Counted from the first letter of the stretch, positions 1 to 10,643 are shown. The stretch: 64,000 bases of DNA from Ascarosepion bandense (GCA_037127315.1 JBBBDQ010001616.1:583501-647500); one strand, 5' to 3'. Notes: generated from the letters alone by a model not told the origin. Numbers and translations are program-made.

Positions 1-234
1 AATATTATCCCGCAGTAGGTTGCCATTGCTTTCTGCGGTAGACTGGTTGCCGACCAAGGCTATAGAACCCAATCCGTCCTGTTATTTAACCCATAACTGG
101 AAGGAAGAGACGGATTAATACCTTTCCCAAGGGTATTTGCGCGTAAGTGAATGCAAGGAATTCAACTGGAATTCGAACTCGGTTCCCCGATTTCTCGTTC
201 CGAGCCGATATCCACTGCGCCACAACGCACATCC
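1..234 (-). mobile_element. SINE-A copy (tRNA-headed SINE), cut by window edge
   Basis: On the minus strand this reads as a tRNA-like head (GTGGCGCAGTGGATATCGG as A-box region, GAGTTCGAATTCC as B-box) followed by the SINE-A body (CGTCTCTTCC..., ACCAGTCTACCGCAGAAAGC). The 3' end (ACTGACTGA) lies outside the window. About fifteen relatives occur in the window, so it is an interspersed family. The short palindrome at 239-259 just beyond the head is not part of the element. Confidence 0.85.
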
Positions 235-884
235 ATCCAAAGTGTTGTGGCAACACTTTGCCTAAAAGTCGTAGTGACCGGACTGTACCTGAAGTAAGCA
301 ACGGAACAAGAAGGATGGTTCAAAACAGTGTATTAGTATCACAAGAAACAAGATATTTAAAGATGTATTAAGAAATAGTTTTTTTTTTAATCGTTTCACC
401 CCAAGCAAGGCATTCCACTGCCACAATTGCGCTTGGGGCTAAATAGGGGAAGGTAAATAGAAAGAATGATTAGATATAGGAAATGTCAGAAGGTGGGTGA
501 TAGATAGTTTGGAGGATGGGAAGAGTGTTTGAAAGAATGGAAGCGAGTTAGTGTGTTAGGAGGTGTCTATTGACCTTACATTTAAACTCCTGGAGATTGT
601 AGCCGTCGGGGAAACAGTAATGTGGAAGGGAACTCCACAGTCGGGAAGTGCGAGAAAAGAAACTGTTGGAGTAGAAGTTGCGGTTGCATTTTATCGGTTT
701 CACTGTAAAAGGGTGGGATCTGGTTACTAATCTAGTATCTCGTGCAAATTCGAAACTAGGGGGCACCAGTGATCTAAGTTCATCGGAGCAGAAGCCATGG
801 GAGTATTTATAGAGGAGACACAGGGAAGCCACGTCGCGCCGGTGAGAGAGAGGGACTGCAGGCGGTCTGCCAAGTCAGTATCGA

Positions 885-2060
885 TCACATTAAAGACCCT
901 CCGCTGTGCCTTGTTGAGAAGCCCAAGGAGAATAGCAGGGGCACCCGACCAGATATGGCAACAGTATTCAATGCACGGGCGGATGGTAGATTTATAAATG
1001 TGCAGGATAGATTCAGACGGAAAAAAAACCTCCGGGCCCTGCACAGAGAACCGATTTTCATAGCAGCGGATTTAGTAATGGATTCGATATAGTCATTCCA
1101 CTTGAGGTCCGCTGAAAGTGTGAGACCAAGGAGGCGTAGTGTTTTACTCTCTGGGAAGCAAGCCTGGTCAATGCTAATGGGAGGTAGGTGTGGTTGTCTA
1201 TGACGGTTAATTGATAGTAGCTTCGTTTTAGAAGCATTAAAATTTACGAGCCATTTCTCAACCCAGTCCACTACGGATTGGAGGTCCTTTCCAAGCTCGG
1301 CTGCAAGGTTAGCTTTGTCGCCCACACCAGATTTTTGATCGAGGCGAGAGTAAACTGTGGTGTCGTCGGCGTACATACCTACTTGGGATATTATGGTATC
1401 GGGGAGATCATTAATGTAGATCAGAAAGAGCGTAGGAACTAGGACAGAGCCTTGAGGGACACCCGCGTTCGTATGGTAGCTCTGGGAGGCATGTCCGTTT
1501 AATACCAATTTAACCCAGTCCACTACGGATTGGAGGTCCTTTCCAAGCTCGGCTGCAAGGTTAGCTTTGTCGCCCACACCAGATTTTTGATCGAGGCGAG
1601 AGTAAACTGTGGTGTCGTCGGCGTACATACCTACTTGGGATATTATGGTATCGGGGAGATCATTAATGTAGATCAGAAAGAGCGTAGGAACTAGGACAGA
1701 GCCTTGAGGGACACCCGCGTTCGTATGGTAGCTCTGGGAGGCATGTCCGTTTAATACCACTTTCAATGTGCGGTTAGATAGGAATGACTGGATTAGTTCA
1801 AACAATTGTCCAGCTATACCATAGCTCCGAAGTTTGCATAGAAGGCCAGCATGCCAAACTCTGTCGAACGCTTTACAGATATCCAAGGCGACGGTTCGGG
1901 CTTCGCCATTCCTGTCGAGTGCCTGGTATATATACTCGGTGATGGTCGTTAGCATATCGGTAGTAGACCTGGTGAAGCGGAAACCATATTGCTTGTCCGA
2001 GAGGAGCCTGTGTGCTGTGAGGTGCTGAACGAGCTCGGCGTTGATAATGGCCTCGAACAC
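885..2060 (-). pseudogene. Reverse transcriptase fragment with two YADD cores (LINE group J)
   Basis: An open frame of about 391 codons, beginning at a GTG only because the element is truncated; coding similarity continues upstream to about 2198. Visible motifs are YGFRFTRST (residues 25-33), ALDICKAFDRVWH with catalytic Asp (58-70), GVPQGS (116-121) and YADD (146-149). Residues 101-184 are then repeated almost identically, giving a second GVPQGS and a second YADD at 230-233, exactly 84 residues later. The thumb-like segment FNASKTKLLS follows once. The last 50 or so residues (after SLCRAR) are out of frame relative to sister copies. An RT with an inserted second palm would not be expected to fold normally. 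This is a broken gene, not a host CDS. Confidence 0.85.
1261..1760. repeat. In-frame 252-bp tandem duplication inside LINE RT
   Basis: Bases 1261-1508 and 1513-1760 match essentially base for base at a period of 252 bp (84 codons), so the reading frame is kept. None of the sister LINE copies at 14943-16640, 17633-19375 or 29690-30830 has the second copy. The near-zero divergence means either a very recent duplication or an assembly error. Confidence 0.9.
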
Positions 2061-2239
2061 TTTGCCAAAGATCGGAAGAAGGCTGACAGGGCGGTAATTT
2101 GCGGAGTCCGAGGGTTCTCCGGAGTTTTTGAATATAGGTACTACAGAGGAAGATTTCCAACGGGCAGGAAAGCAGGAAGCAGAGAGGCAGAAGTTGCTTC
2201 TCTGAGTACCTCATTTAGATGTTATATTGGGATTTGGCA

Positions 2240-2462
2240 TTCAATTCTTTTGTAGTTTAGTGTGTGAAGATAAACTGCATCAGTAGGGCCTCTGGTCGGG
2301 TTTTTGAAGTTTTGAGTAGCGCGTAACCACCTCCTAATCGCTGTTGTTCCCAGGTCTACCCTGATCCGAGGTGGTAACGCCCGTTAGGATTCCAGTTCTG
2401 GACAAGAACTGAACCCCCAAACAAGAGCGAAACTTTATGAGAGTTTAAAGGTACATTTTTAT
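2240..2462 (+). repeat. Unclassified interspersed repeat, partner of 47375-47600
   Basis: The stretch containing AAACTGCATC, GCTGTTGTTC, CAGGT and GAGGTGGTAACGCC is clearly related to the reverse complement of 47375-47600, with the same order of blocks over about 220 bp. Neither copy has a recognisable ORF or terminal repeat. It could be an old SINE or a piece of a DNA transposon. Confidence 0.55.
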
Positions 2463-2560
2463 AGTAAAGAGACCAGCAATTCATTTATATTTAAAATTAA
2501 CTGACAATCCTTTTTTGTAACAATATTACCAACAATATATATTTATAGCATATAAATATG

Positions 2561-2611
<51 letters not shown>

Positions 2612-2618
2612 CATATAA

Positions 2619-2651
<33 letters not shown>

Positions 2652-2999
2652 AATATATATATATATATTTTTTTTATCACCAGTAAAACACACACAACTG
2701 CGTTCAAAATTGATTATTTAAGCCATAAAATTGTATTCAGAATATTTAGAAATTTTAAAATCCCCTCGGGGTTGATATGTCGTTCATTAAAATCAACTAA
2801 CCAAAATCCTTTCGTTACAGAGAATAAGCATTCCATTCCCTCTCGGCTGCTCCATGAACTTTTGCCGCAGCTGGATTTGGCTCTTAATTTAAGATTAATT
2901 TCTTTCTTACGTATTTTGTGCAATCAGTCTCTTATTTTAATATACTAGTCTAATACCCATCCTTCGAAGAAAGAAAAGTTGTCATATGTCTATATTTTC
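2463..2999. repeat. AT-rich spacer with (TA)n at about 2556-2670
   Basis: Contains an interrupted AT dinucleotide array with GCATATAAATATG units, then AT-rich sequence with no recognisable gene or element up to the foldback repeat. Confidence 0.8.
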
Positions 3000-3485
3000 G
3001 AGATGAGGTAGTATTTACAGTATTTACAGTATTTACATTATTCGGACTATTGTTCTCTTCTTGGTTGCCATTTGGACGACGTTTAATATTATATCATTCT
3101 ATTTATTGCCATTTGTACGACGTTTAATAACGGATCATTCTATTTGTCTATATTTCTGAGATGAGGCAGTATTTACAGTATTTACATTATTCGGACTATT
3201 GTCCTCATCTTCGTTGCCACGTGTACGACGTTTCGGCCGTTATACGCTCCAGCCTTCTTTAGATACTAGAAATTTCGAACAGAACCCTTTATTACAATCA
3301 CTGGGAGATAACTCATGACTACCGGAAGTGGCTCTACACAAGGAATGGAGATGATATAGCCCAGTGATTGCAATAAAGAATTCTGTTCGAAGTTCTTGGC
3401 ACCTGAAGAAGGCCAGAGCGTACAACGGCCGAAACGTTGTACAAATGACAACAAAGATGAGTCCGAATAAGATAAATACTGTAAA
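3000..3485. mobile_element. Foldback (long inverted repeat) element
   Basis: The sequence 3170-3300 is an imperfect inverted copy of 3355-3485. Paired blocks include CAGTATTTA with TAAATACTG, ACGACGTTTCGGCCGTT with AACGGCCGAAACGTTGT, and CCCTTTATTACAATCACTGG with its counterpart. The arms are about 125 bp with a 50-bp spacer. A partial repeat of the left arm lies upstream at about 3000-3090. A diverged relative lies at 19376-19740. No ORF is present, so it behaves like a MITE or foldback element. Confidence 0.7.
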
Positions 3486-3724
3486 AGTCGTCATGTTTCA
3501 AGTGTTCCAAAATATGAGCATCCTTCGCCAGGTGTTTCAATATATCAGCACCCTCATTCACAGAGCAGTGAAATCTTGTAAACATTATATTCAACACCTC
3601 TTATTAACAACTGCATTATTTCCAGGTAAACTGACATCCCACTGTTCAAAGAAGAATGCTGGTCCTGTTGGTGAAAACCAAAACAGTCATCAACAGCAGA
3701 TATGACATTATTATCTATTCTAAA

Positions 3725-4012
3725 TCTAAACTTATTTATAAATGGAACTTTGTGTTACCTATAGACTCCAAAACGGCTGAACCGATTTCCTTGAAAATTT
3801 ACACAGTTGTACTATAAGCGTCTGCGAGTGTTCTTAGCTAGGTTTTGTGCCAATGTAGCCCGATAAATATCGAAAATCGATAATCGAAAAAAATCGTGTT
3901 ATAGAAGAAGTGGTCCGATTTTAACCAAATTTGATACACTCATAGACAGAGACATAAGAAACGATATTCAGAAGTTTCAAGGTTGCAGTTCTTACAATAG
4001 TGCAGAAAATCG

Positions 4013-4048
<36 letters not shown>

Positions 4049-4407
4049 GTAAGATACCGGGTCTGATCAAAATCAGTTTTTCAGCCTTTTATTTTAGTTT
4101 TTGCTTCAGGTTTGGCTCTAAGTAGGTATAGTTGTAGTTCTCAGTCATGATACCATTTACTCAGAGGACTTATTTAGCCTTCAACATTCAGTTTACGACG
4201 AAAAAGACTTATTTGATATCGATACCAGGAAATGAAAATTTCACTTACATCCATTCATTTTTCTTTCAGTCTACGGTTTCGCTTTAACTGGAAACAGCTA
4301 CTGCTTCTTAGTCTTTCGTGCCAACGTCTAAAGAGTCTGAGCTCCAGGACCATGGATTAGTTTTAAAGCTTTCATTACACCCGAACAACGCCGGGCTATA
4401 GTGCTGG
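3725..4407 (+). mobile_element. Non-autonomous Helitron, copy 1
   Basis: Begins TCTAAACTTATTTATAAATG after an A and ends ...CGCCGGGCTATAGTGCTGG before a T. This is the TC...CTRR layout of canonical Helitrons (inserting between A and T) with a short GC hairpin near the 3' end. Sister copies end in CTAG; here the last bases are CTGG. The interior has no Rep/helicase coding. It contains (TA)n at 4017-4043. Confidence 0.85.
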
Positions 4408-4880
4408 TCTTTATTAAATGGGTTCCCAGCAAAGTGTTCTTTTAATGTTAAAGAAGAGATTATAGTCAGATAGGGACAAATCAGGAGAATATGAAAGGTG
4501 ATCACCGCGTCCAAAGCCACAGTCACGCACAACAACTGTTGAAAGCAAGAACTTGGGTGCTGGAGCATTGTCCTGATGAAACCGGACAACTTTCGTCCGT
4601 TTTCATGCGTGTTTAGTTTTGATGGCCTTTCGTAACTGCTTCAGCAACTTATCGTAGCATTCTCCTTTGATGGTGTGGTCATTTTGAAGATAAACACAAT
4701 GAATTTTGCATACTAAAAACTAAGGCCATTATCTTCCTTGCGGAAGAAACGAGCTTTGCTTTCTTTTGACCATGTGAGTAGAAGTATTTTCACTGCATGG
4801 ATTGTTTTCTTTGTGTTTCAATCAAAGTGATTAACACAAAACTCGTCCTGGGTTAAGAAACGTTCAAGGAAACCCCATCC
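4408..4880 (-). pseudogene. mariner-family transposase relic
   Basis: Read on the minus strand with two or more frame changes, this gives mariner-type blocks in order. They are RFLTQDEFCVNHFD near 4860-4820 (region of the first catalytic Asp), DHTIKGECYDKLLKQLRKAI, VRFHQDNAPAPKF (second catalytic Asp, HQDN) and YSPDLSLSDYNLFFNIK (third catalytic region, PDL..SDY). It resembles the SETMAR/mariner type. Stops and frameshifts are frequent, and no terminal inverted repeats remain. The 3' side is cut where the Helitron ends at 4407, and the 5' side where a SINE begins at 4882. Confidence 0.75.
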
Positions 4881-4881
4881 T

Positions 4882-5140
4882 AGAGACATGACTGACTGGG
4901 CAGAAGAGTATCTCGCAGTAGGTTGCCAATATTTTCTGCGGTAGACTGGTTGTCATCCAAGGCCAAAGAACCCGATCTATCCATTTATTTAAACCATAAC
5001 TAGAGAGAAGAGACGGATTAATATCTTTCCCAAGGGCATTTGCGCATTAGTTAATGCAGGGAAGTCAACTGGAATTCGAATTTGAACTCGGCTCCTGATT
5101 ACTCGTTCCGAGTCGATATCTACTGCACTACAACGCACAT
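4882..5140 (-). mobile_element. SINE-A copy
   Basis: Runs from GAGACATGACTGACTGGGC to the tRNA-like head (AGTGCAGTAGATATCGACTC on the minus strand) and ends at GCGCACAT-like sequence at 5140. A plus-strand SINE-A module starts at the very next base, so the two form a head-to-head inverted pair. Confidence 0.85.
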
Positions 5141-5440
5141 AGCCTTGGCTGGCAACCAGTCTACCGCAGAAAGCAATGGATAATCTTCTGCTCAGTCAGT
5201 CATGTCTCTTTCGAGACATGATCGCCAAAGCGTATCACGTATGGCATTTAAAAGACTGACTGAAGATAATAGTTGAAAACATGATTAAGACTTCTACTGG
5301 ACATAAAGTGGGGAATCGGTTTTCTATTGTTCTGAAGTAATAAACTGATCCCCCACTAACTACTACTTAAATAATATAATAAATCTCTTCTCCCTCTAGC
5401 TATGAGTTAAATAACAGGACAGATTGGGTTCTATAGCCTG
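5141..5440 (+). mobile_element. SINE-A body module plus linker and partial second module
   Basis: Starts abruptly at AGCCTTGGCTGGCAACCAGT, runs through ATCACGTATGGC and ACTGACTGA, then the linker with the GGGGAATCGG/ACTGATCCCC inverted repeat. It re-enters a second body module, broken off at TTGGGTTCTATAGCCT. The tRNA-like head is missing. Confidence 0.8.
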
Positions 5441-5524
5441 TTGGCAAAATTCGCCATAATTTATGGATAAAGTGCAGGGATCAATTCATGTATTGATTAT
5501 AATAGAGAATCAATCTCCCGAATG

Positions 5525-5950
5525 TACACTCCCGATTAAAAATTTAAGACCACTTGAAAATCTTTAAAAAGAACTTTGTTTTTTGTGACAAACGTTGCTT
5601 ATGGAATTCTAGAATTCGAGAACGCTCAACTTCGGTAAGTTTGCTAGCTTTAGGCATGGTAACACCTTTACGTAGTGATTGCTAATCTCTAACTGAACTA
5701 AAAACATTGGAATTACCATAGATCTAACAATTTATACCCCTGATCTTATAATTTTGATCATGTGCAAATCGCCTCATTTTATAAAAATGTAAGTTTCTAA
5801 ATAAAATGTTTGGAATGTAGCTTTTTGTTTCTATAACCTTTTAGATTGTAGTATTGGTAACCTTAAGTGGGAGGAGTTTAAAATCTATCATTAAAAAAAT
5901 TTTCTTTTTAAAGATTTTTAAATGGTCTTAAATTTTTGATCGGGAGTGTA
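5525..5950. mobile_element. Tc1-like MITE with transposase N-terminal vestige
   Basis: Terminal inverted repeats TACACTCCCGATTAAAAATT (5525) and AATTTTTGATCGGGAGTGTA (ending 5950) are flanked by TA, as in the Tc1/mariner superfamily. On the minus strand from 5657 to about 5570 the frame MPKASKLTEVERSRILEF reads like the start of a Tc1-type transposase before decaying. At 426 bp it is an internally deleted derivative. Confidence 0.8.
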
Positions 5951-6469
5951 TAATATATACCAACAACAGTCCATGATGGTCACAAATAAGAAATTGAAGG
6001 TAACTTTGACAATGTTCGTGGATATAGAGTATCCTCTTGGCATCTGTTGAACATGCCCGTCATAGTATATGGCTATAGATTATCCTCGCTGCACGTAATC
6101 TGTTCAATGAAACAACTTCAAAGACCATCACTCTCGAATCAGACACTCTCCAGAATCGGATTTGAACTCCAATACTCGGAAAAATATGGCCGCCTTTTAT
6201 ACACGTCGCATTGTATATTTTGAGCTTCCTGATTGGTTAAGTCTTCTATTGGTGACCTATAAAATTGGTTGGCTCATGGGTATCAGCACAGTATACAATG
6301 GACACAACCTGTCTCTTTGTCACGTGAAATTGCGGTCAGTGAGTACACGGAATTTTGATTTGTTGTTTAAATTTTGTACGTATGTCTGTTTTTATATTGT
6401 GTTCGTCTTCTGTTACATTTTGGTTGGACTCGTTTTGTTTGTGTCGTCTTGCGGGGAGACGAAAACAAT

Positions 6470-7787
6470 ATGGCTCTCTCTTTCCAGCCTTCTACTTCAA
6501 AGGACACACCGATGGTGACACCTTCACAGTTGGTTTGGAATCAGGCTCCCACAAAGAGGGATTCCAGCTACTACATTCTAATGCAGGACAAGTATAAAGA
6601 GTTAATAAAGGAAAATGAATTAATCGTTATCCCGGAAGTTGGCAAAGAAATTGCCACTAAGACGATCTCACTGCCAACGTCAGACCCCAAAACTCGGAAA
6701 TACGCCGGAGTAAGCAGGGAAAATATGGAGGAGGCCATAAGAAGCTTAGGGATCAACCCAAAAGTTCTGGCGAGAAGGTCCCGAGCCATGTTGGATGTTC
6801 TCCTTGGCTCGGACGACGAAGCCAAAACGTTGGCAGGTACTTGTCTCGAGGCGAAGGGTATACGAATGCAAACCGAACACATGGGTACCAGATGTACCCG
6901 AGTAGCGATACACGGTGTGCCGTTAGAGATTTATTGCGACATGTGAGGGCCTTTTTGTCCCAATTTGGACAACTGGAGGAGGTAAACCGAATGGTCAATA
7001 AGACGGGAATGTCAACGGAGGCTGTCAGTGCCTACGTCATCGTGACAGGTCGAATTTTTTTAGAATACCTGATGTCATCATGTGCTGAGGGAGAAAGCTG
7101 TTTGTCGCTGTGGAGGGGCGCCGATCACTCTGTGGGTTCTGCGTAACAGCTGGTCATTTGGCAAAAATGTGCTCCTCCAGGAATCAAGAAGGACAAACGG
7201 CGGAGGCTACTCAGGAGACGCAGAAAACCCCAAAGACACGGAGGACAGCAACAACATCTGTGACATTAGCATCACCGATGGAGCAGTGGGTAAAAGTAAA
7301 CACAGCAACAGTGTGGACGGGGGTTGTTAAGAAAGGGAAGAAGGCGGCTTCCCCTTCTTCTAAACAGAACTCCCCGTCGAAGAAAGCTTTTTCTTCCCTC
7401 CAAAAAAGAAAAGCAAGCGCAGCAGCAGCTTCAACAGCAACGACCGAAGCAACAGCAGCAACAGTGGCAAGGGCAGCAACAACAGCAGCAGCAGCAACAA
7501 CAGCAGCAGCAGCTGCAGCAACAAAAGCAGCAGCAGCTGCAGCAACAGCAGCAACAACTAAGATTGAAATGGAGGTGGAGGAGATGCCCGCTCCGCTGTC
7601 CTCATCCCTGAAAAGAGGGCATGAAGAGGAGGTGGATGAAGAGGACGGAGCTAAGAAGAAGGGCAAACTAGAAAGTAGTGATCGTGACATGGGTAGGGTC
7701 ATTGCCAAGACCCAATCCACCCCTATGTCTCCTGCAAAAACTCAAAGTCAATCTGTCCCGAAAGGGGAAGGAAAAAAAAGAGGGTAA
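6470..7787 (+). pseudogene. LINE ORF1 (gag-like, CCHC zinc knuckle), frameshifted
   Basis: The ATG at 6470 opens MALSFQPSTSKD and runs to a stop at 6946. Similarity continues in a second frame (DLLRHVRAFLSQFGQLEEV, from about 6925) and then in a third from about 7090 to the stop at 7787. That third frame holds RSLCGFCVTAGHLAKMC, a CX2CX4HX4C zinc knuckle of the nucleic-acid-binding type found in LINE ORF1 proteins. Next come a Thr/Ala-rich tract coded by a CAG/GCA/ACA repeat (about 7415-7558), an acidic patch (EEEVDEEDG) and basic KKKGK. Two frame changes and an internal TGA near 7086 break the gene. The product would normally bind element RNA. Confidence 0.75.
7415..7560 (+). repeat. CAG/CAA-type trinucleotide repeat in LINE ORF1
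   Basis: An impure CAG/CAA/GCA repeat of about 145 bp. In the ORF1 frame it gives mainly Ala and Thr; in another frame it would give poly-Gln. It lies between the zinc knuckle and the acidic C-terminal tail of ORF1. Confidence 0.9.
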
Positions 7788-8175
7788 ATCCCTTCAACAC
7801 GTTTGAGGTCGGCAAAATAAACAGACCGGCCTTAGAGAGAAACCTTACCTCACAGAGGAAAGCCTTCCTAAGGCCTTTGTTCAAACTGACCTCAGTCGAT
7901 GGAAAGTCGACTGAGGACCTGGCAAATTTCCCCTCGGAGTTCTCACACTAGTAAGGAGCACGGGAGTTCATTTAAAGGTCTGGGACATGATAGGGGGAGC
8001 AATCGCTGCATAAATTCTCAAAATATTGTGCGGGAAAAGTCCCTGTTATTCTCCACCCCTCAGTTTATAGGACCATAAAGCTAACTTTCCCACGGACTTC
8101 GGTGGCATTGTCCAGTACGGAAGAATTACGACTGGTAATCGAAACAGGAAACCTGGGACAATCCGGGTAGATTTA

Positions 8176-10600
8176 GAAAATAGGCTTAGAGTGGCTGGTT
8201 ACTGGAAATTCAACGTGTCCTTACTGGACAGGCGGGACTTTCGACGCCAGCTAATTAACGTAGTGCAGCGGGCGTTAACTGGGGGAGTCATTGGGAATAA
8301 GTGGTGAGAGAATCTTAAGAATAGGATTAGGTCTTTCACCACCAAATTCAGCCAACGGCTTAAACTAGATACAGCTGCCAAAGTGAAGACACTTAGAGCT
8401 AATTACTCCCGAGCGGTGGCTGATGGGAATCCCCTAGAGATAGCCTTAGCTAAAGACACCCTAGAGAGTTCGACTAGCGAGTGTTACATGGGTCAGGTAA
8501 TTAGATATAGTTTAAGCAAGATGTCTTCTGAAGCTGTGAACATGGGTGCAGAACTGCGCAAGGAAGTTATTCGCCGAGGCAGCGACCGTTACATTCGAGA
8601 AGTTCGCAACCCGGAGGGACGTACTCTTCGCCGCCATTTCGAGATCCTGTTTACCAAGGAGCTTGGTCTCCGTGATGAGGAGTTTCACAGTTATTTGGCT
8701 GACTTTCCCCGGCTTTTGTCGGATAATGCAGCTAGCTGAGATGGAGAGATTACGCAGGACGAAGTCTACGCGGCTTTGAAGAAGGACGGCAGAGGCAAAT
8801 CGCCGGGTCTCGATGGTTTGCCCTATGAATTGTACTTGAGGCTGTCGCACATCTATGTCCCGATTTTAATTGTCGTGCTCAACAACTGGTTCAGGCAGGG
8901 GTCCATTCCCAACCGGTTCACCAGGGGTGTGATCACACTTTTGAGAAAAGGCAAGGATGTTGGAAAGGTGTTAAAGGGTTACCGACCCATAACTCTGCTA
9001 AACACAGAGTTAAAGATTTTGGCCAAGATCTTGTCATATCGTTTGCAACTAGTTCCCGAGTCTCTGTTGGGACCTGAGCAGATTGTGCTGTGAAGGGCCG
9101 AATAATTCAGAGCAACCTGCATCTGATATGCACGATCATAAGGGGTGGGGGATAAAAGACGACGAAGAAGCCGCGCTGATCAATTTGGATCAGTCCAAGG
9201 CATTTGATAGAATTGACTATGGTTATCGTTGCAGGCCGCTGGATTCGAAACCAACTTCCGCCGCTGGATTAGCCTCCTGTATCAATTCTCCACGGCTGTG
9301 GTACAGGTAAACGGAAAGTTGTCGAGTGTTCTAGCGCCGTCTAGGTCGGTCCAACAGGGTTGTCCACTATCGCCCCTACTTTATGCCTTGGCGTTGGAGA
9401 GCCTCTACTTTGCTGGCTGAGGGACAGGCCATGCACTCCGGCCCTATGTGGAATAGCTGTCCCTGGTGGGGCTCGAGACAGGGTTTCTTGCGTGTCCTCC
9501 CGGAGTGACATAAAGGTGATACAGAAGGCGCTTGAACGGTACGAACAGGTGACAGGGGCCAAGATTAACCGGAACAAATTGTCCGGCTTGCGGTTAGGTG
9601 CCTGAAAGAGTGTTACCCTCCCGGGGCCTTTCCGAATTCTTGGAGTGTGGCTTGGGCCCGACCTCCAGTTGGAGAAAAATTGGTCAGAAGTACTGGCGTC
9701 GAAGGAGGTTCTCCTTAAGGGCTTTGGCTGAGGCGTGTGTTACATACGTCTTTCCCATTATCCTTTACCGCTTGTCAGTACTTCCACTTTGTCAATAGCG
9801 TAAGAAGGCGATCGAGCGTTTGCTAGTCTTTCTTCTGTGGAGAGGACGCAAACATTACGTCGACAAACGTGTCTGTTACCAACGTCTGTGCAATTGGAGT
9901 CTGGGAATGCCGTACCTGATGGGCCACAAGGTTGCGTCATGGTTGGTTTTTCTCAGGCGTGCAATTTTAGAAGATATTGCTGACGGAGATAGTGAGGGAC
10001 ATGTTCCCTAGCCTGACTATCACTCCCCCAATCTCGAGGCGGTGACGTAAGCCACAAGGGCGATCGAGTTTTCTCCACGAATGTCTGGCGGCCTTTCGGG
10101 CCATTCCACGGTCTAGTGACCTTTCACAGGCTAGGAGAGTCTTCTATCGTGGATTAGTGGAGGGCGTCGCGAAGGATTCATTACGTGATGTGCTCCGCTT
10201 GTCGGAGGGTGTGTATCGCTCGTTCTGGTCTTGGGCGCCAGGTACCGATTATCTCAGCAACTCTGAGTTTTCGCTAACCTGGCGATTGGTTTGGAATCGG
10301 TTGTCTCTCAATTACAAGGCCTTCATATGGGGCCTGGCGGATTCACCAAATTGTGAACGCTGCAACCTTGGCTTGGAAGAAACGGCTTCGCACGCCTTCT
10401 ACCATTGTTCGGGGGTTCGCTTGTGCTCATTGATCGTGAATTCGCCTGCGACAGTGTGCCGCATCCGTTCTCTGGGATGAAGCGTATGGTGTTTCTGTCG
10501 CTGCTAGCCATGGCTCGAATGGTGATTTGGACGACGCGAAAGGAGAAAGTCTTGCGATCAATGAAGATTAGAAGATTAGCTCAAAATGAAGATTAGAACT
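8176..10600 (+). pseudogene. LINE ORF2 (endonuclease end, reverse transcriptase, C-terminus), broken
   Basis: Starts with the last part of an APE-type endonuclease domain (GYWKFNVSLLDRRDFR, near 8201) and continues through a clean 118-codon stretch at 8383-8739. RT follows: KSPGLDGLPYE, RGVITLLRKG, YRPITLLNTELKILAKIL (8776-9093); after a frame change LINLDQSKAFDRIDY with catalytic Asp (about 9176-9220); then QQGCPLSPLLY (about 9351). Where YADD should lie, near 9480, the frame reads VSCVSS and goes straight to SDIKVIQKAL, so the catalytic motif is deleted. A C-terminal region carries CERCNLGLEETASHAFYHC (about 10353-10410), a Cys/His cluster typical of this type. At least five frame breaks are present. 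Confidence 0.8.
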
Positions 10601-10643
10601 GACTGGAAACTTTTGACTTCGACAGACTTCAGCAAAAGGTGGG

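Larger units (their letters stand above)
380..2198 (-). mobile_element. LINE group J copy 1, 5'-truncated, with duplicated RT core
   Basis: This is a 5'-truncated non-LTR retrotransposon on the minus strand. It covers reverse transcriptase from the fingers (just upstream of FEAIINAE) to the C-terminal region (FFSRTSRLWSSLPHY) and the 3' UTR. It ends in the shared tail CACCCCAAGCAAGGCATTCC (plus-strand view, about 392-411) next to a T-run (A-run on the sense strand). Frame breaks occur near 1025 (an A-run) and near 830. The RT core is duplicated in tandem, see the ORF entry. The Jockey/CR1-like assignment rests on the GVPQGS and YADDTTVY motifs; the exact clade is not resolvable by eye. It is almost certainly inactive. 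Confidence 0.9.
5951..10640 (+). mobile_element. LINE group T (Tx1/L1-like), long decayed copy
   Basis: The longest single element in the window. In order it has a possible 5' UTR (5951-6469, upstream limit uncertain), ORF1 with a CCHC zinc knuckle (6470-7787), a short remnant where the endonuclease should be (7788-8175), a pre-RT segment, reverse transcriptase (about 8750-9610), and a C-terminal region ending near 10600. A group J LINE fragment begins at 10644, so the 3' UTR is lost or very short. The L1/Tx1-type assignment rests on KSPGLDGLPYE, RGVITLLRKG and QQGCPLSPLLY. Stops, frameshifts and deletions throughout make it inactive. Confidence 0.8.

Noticed and set aside
7211..7720. Long minus-strand open frame of Ala/Val/Leu-rich protein opposite LINE ORF1
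   Set aside because: It is the complement of the CAG-type repeat and of ORF1, which has the zinc knuckle on the plus strand.
10157..10480. Separate Cys/His-containing host protein
   Set aside because: It continues LINE group T ORF2 in order and orientation and matches the usual C-terminal Cys/His cluster of that type.
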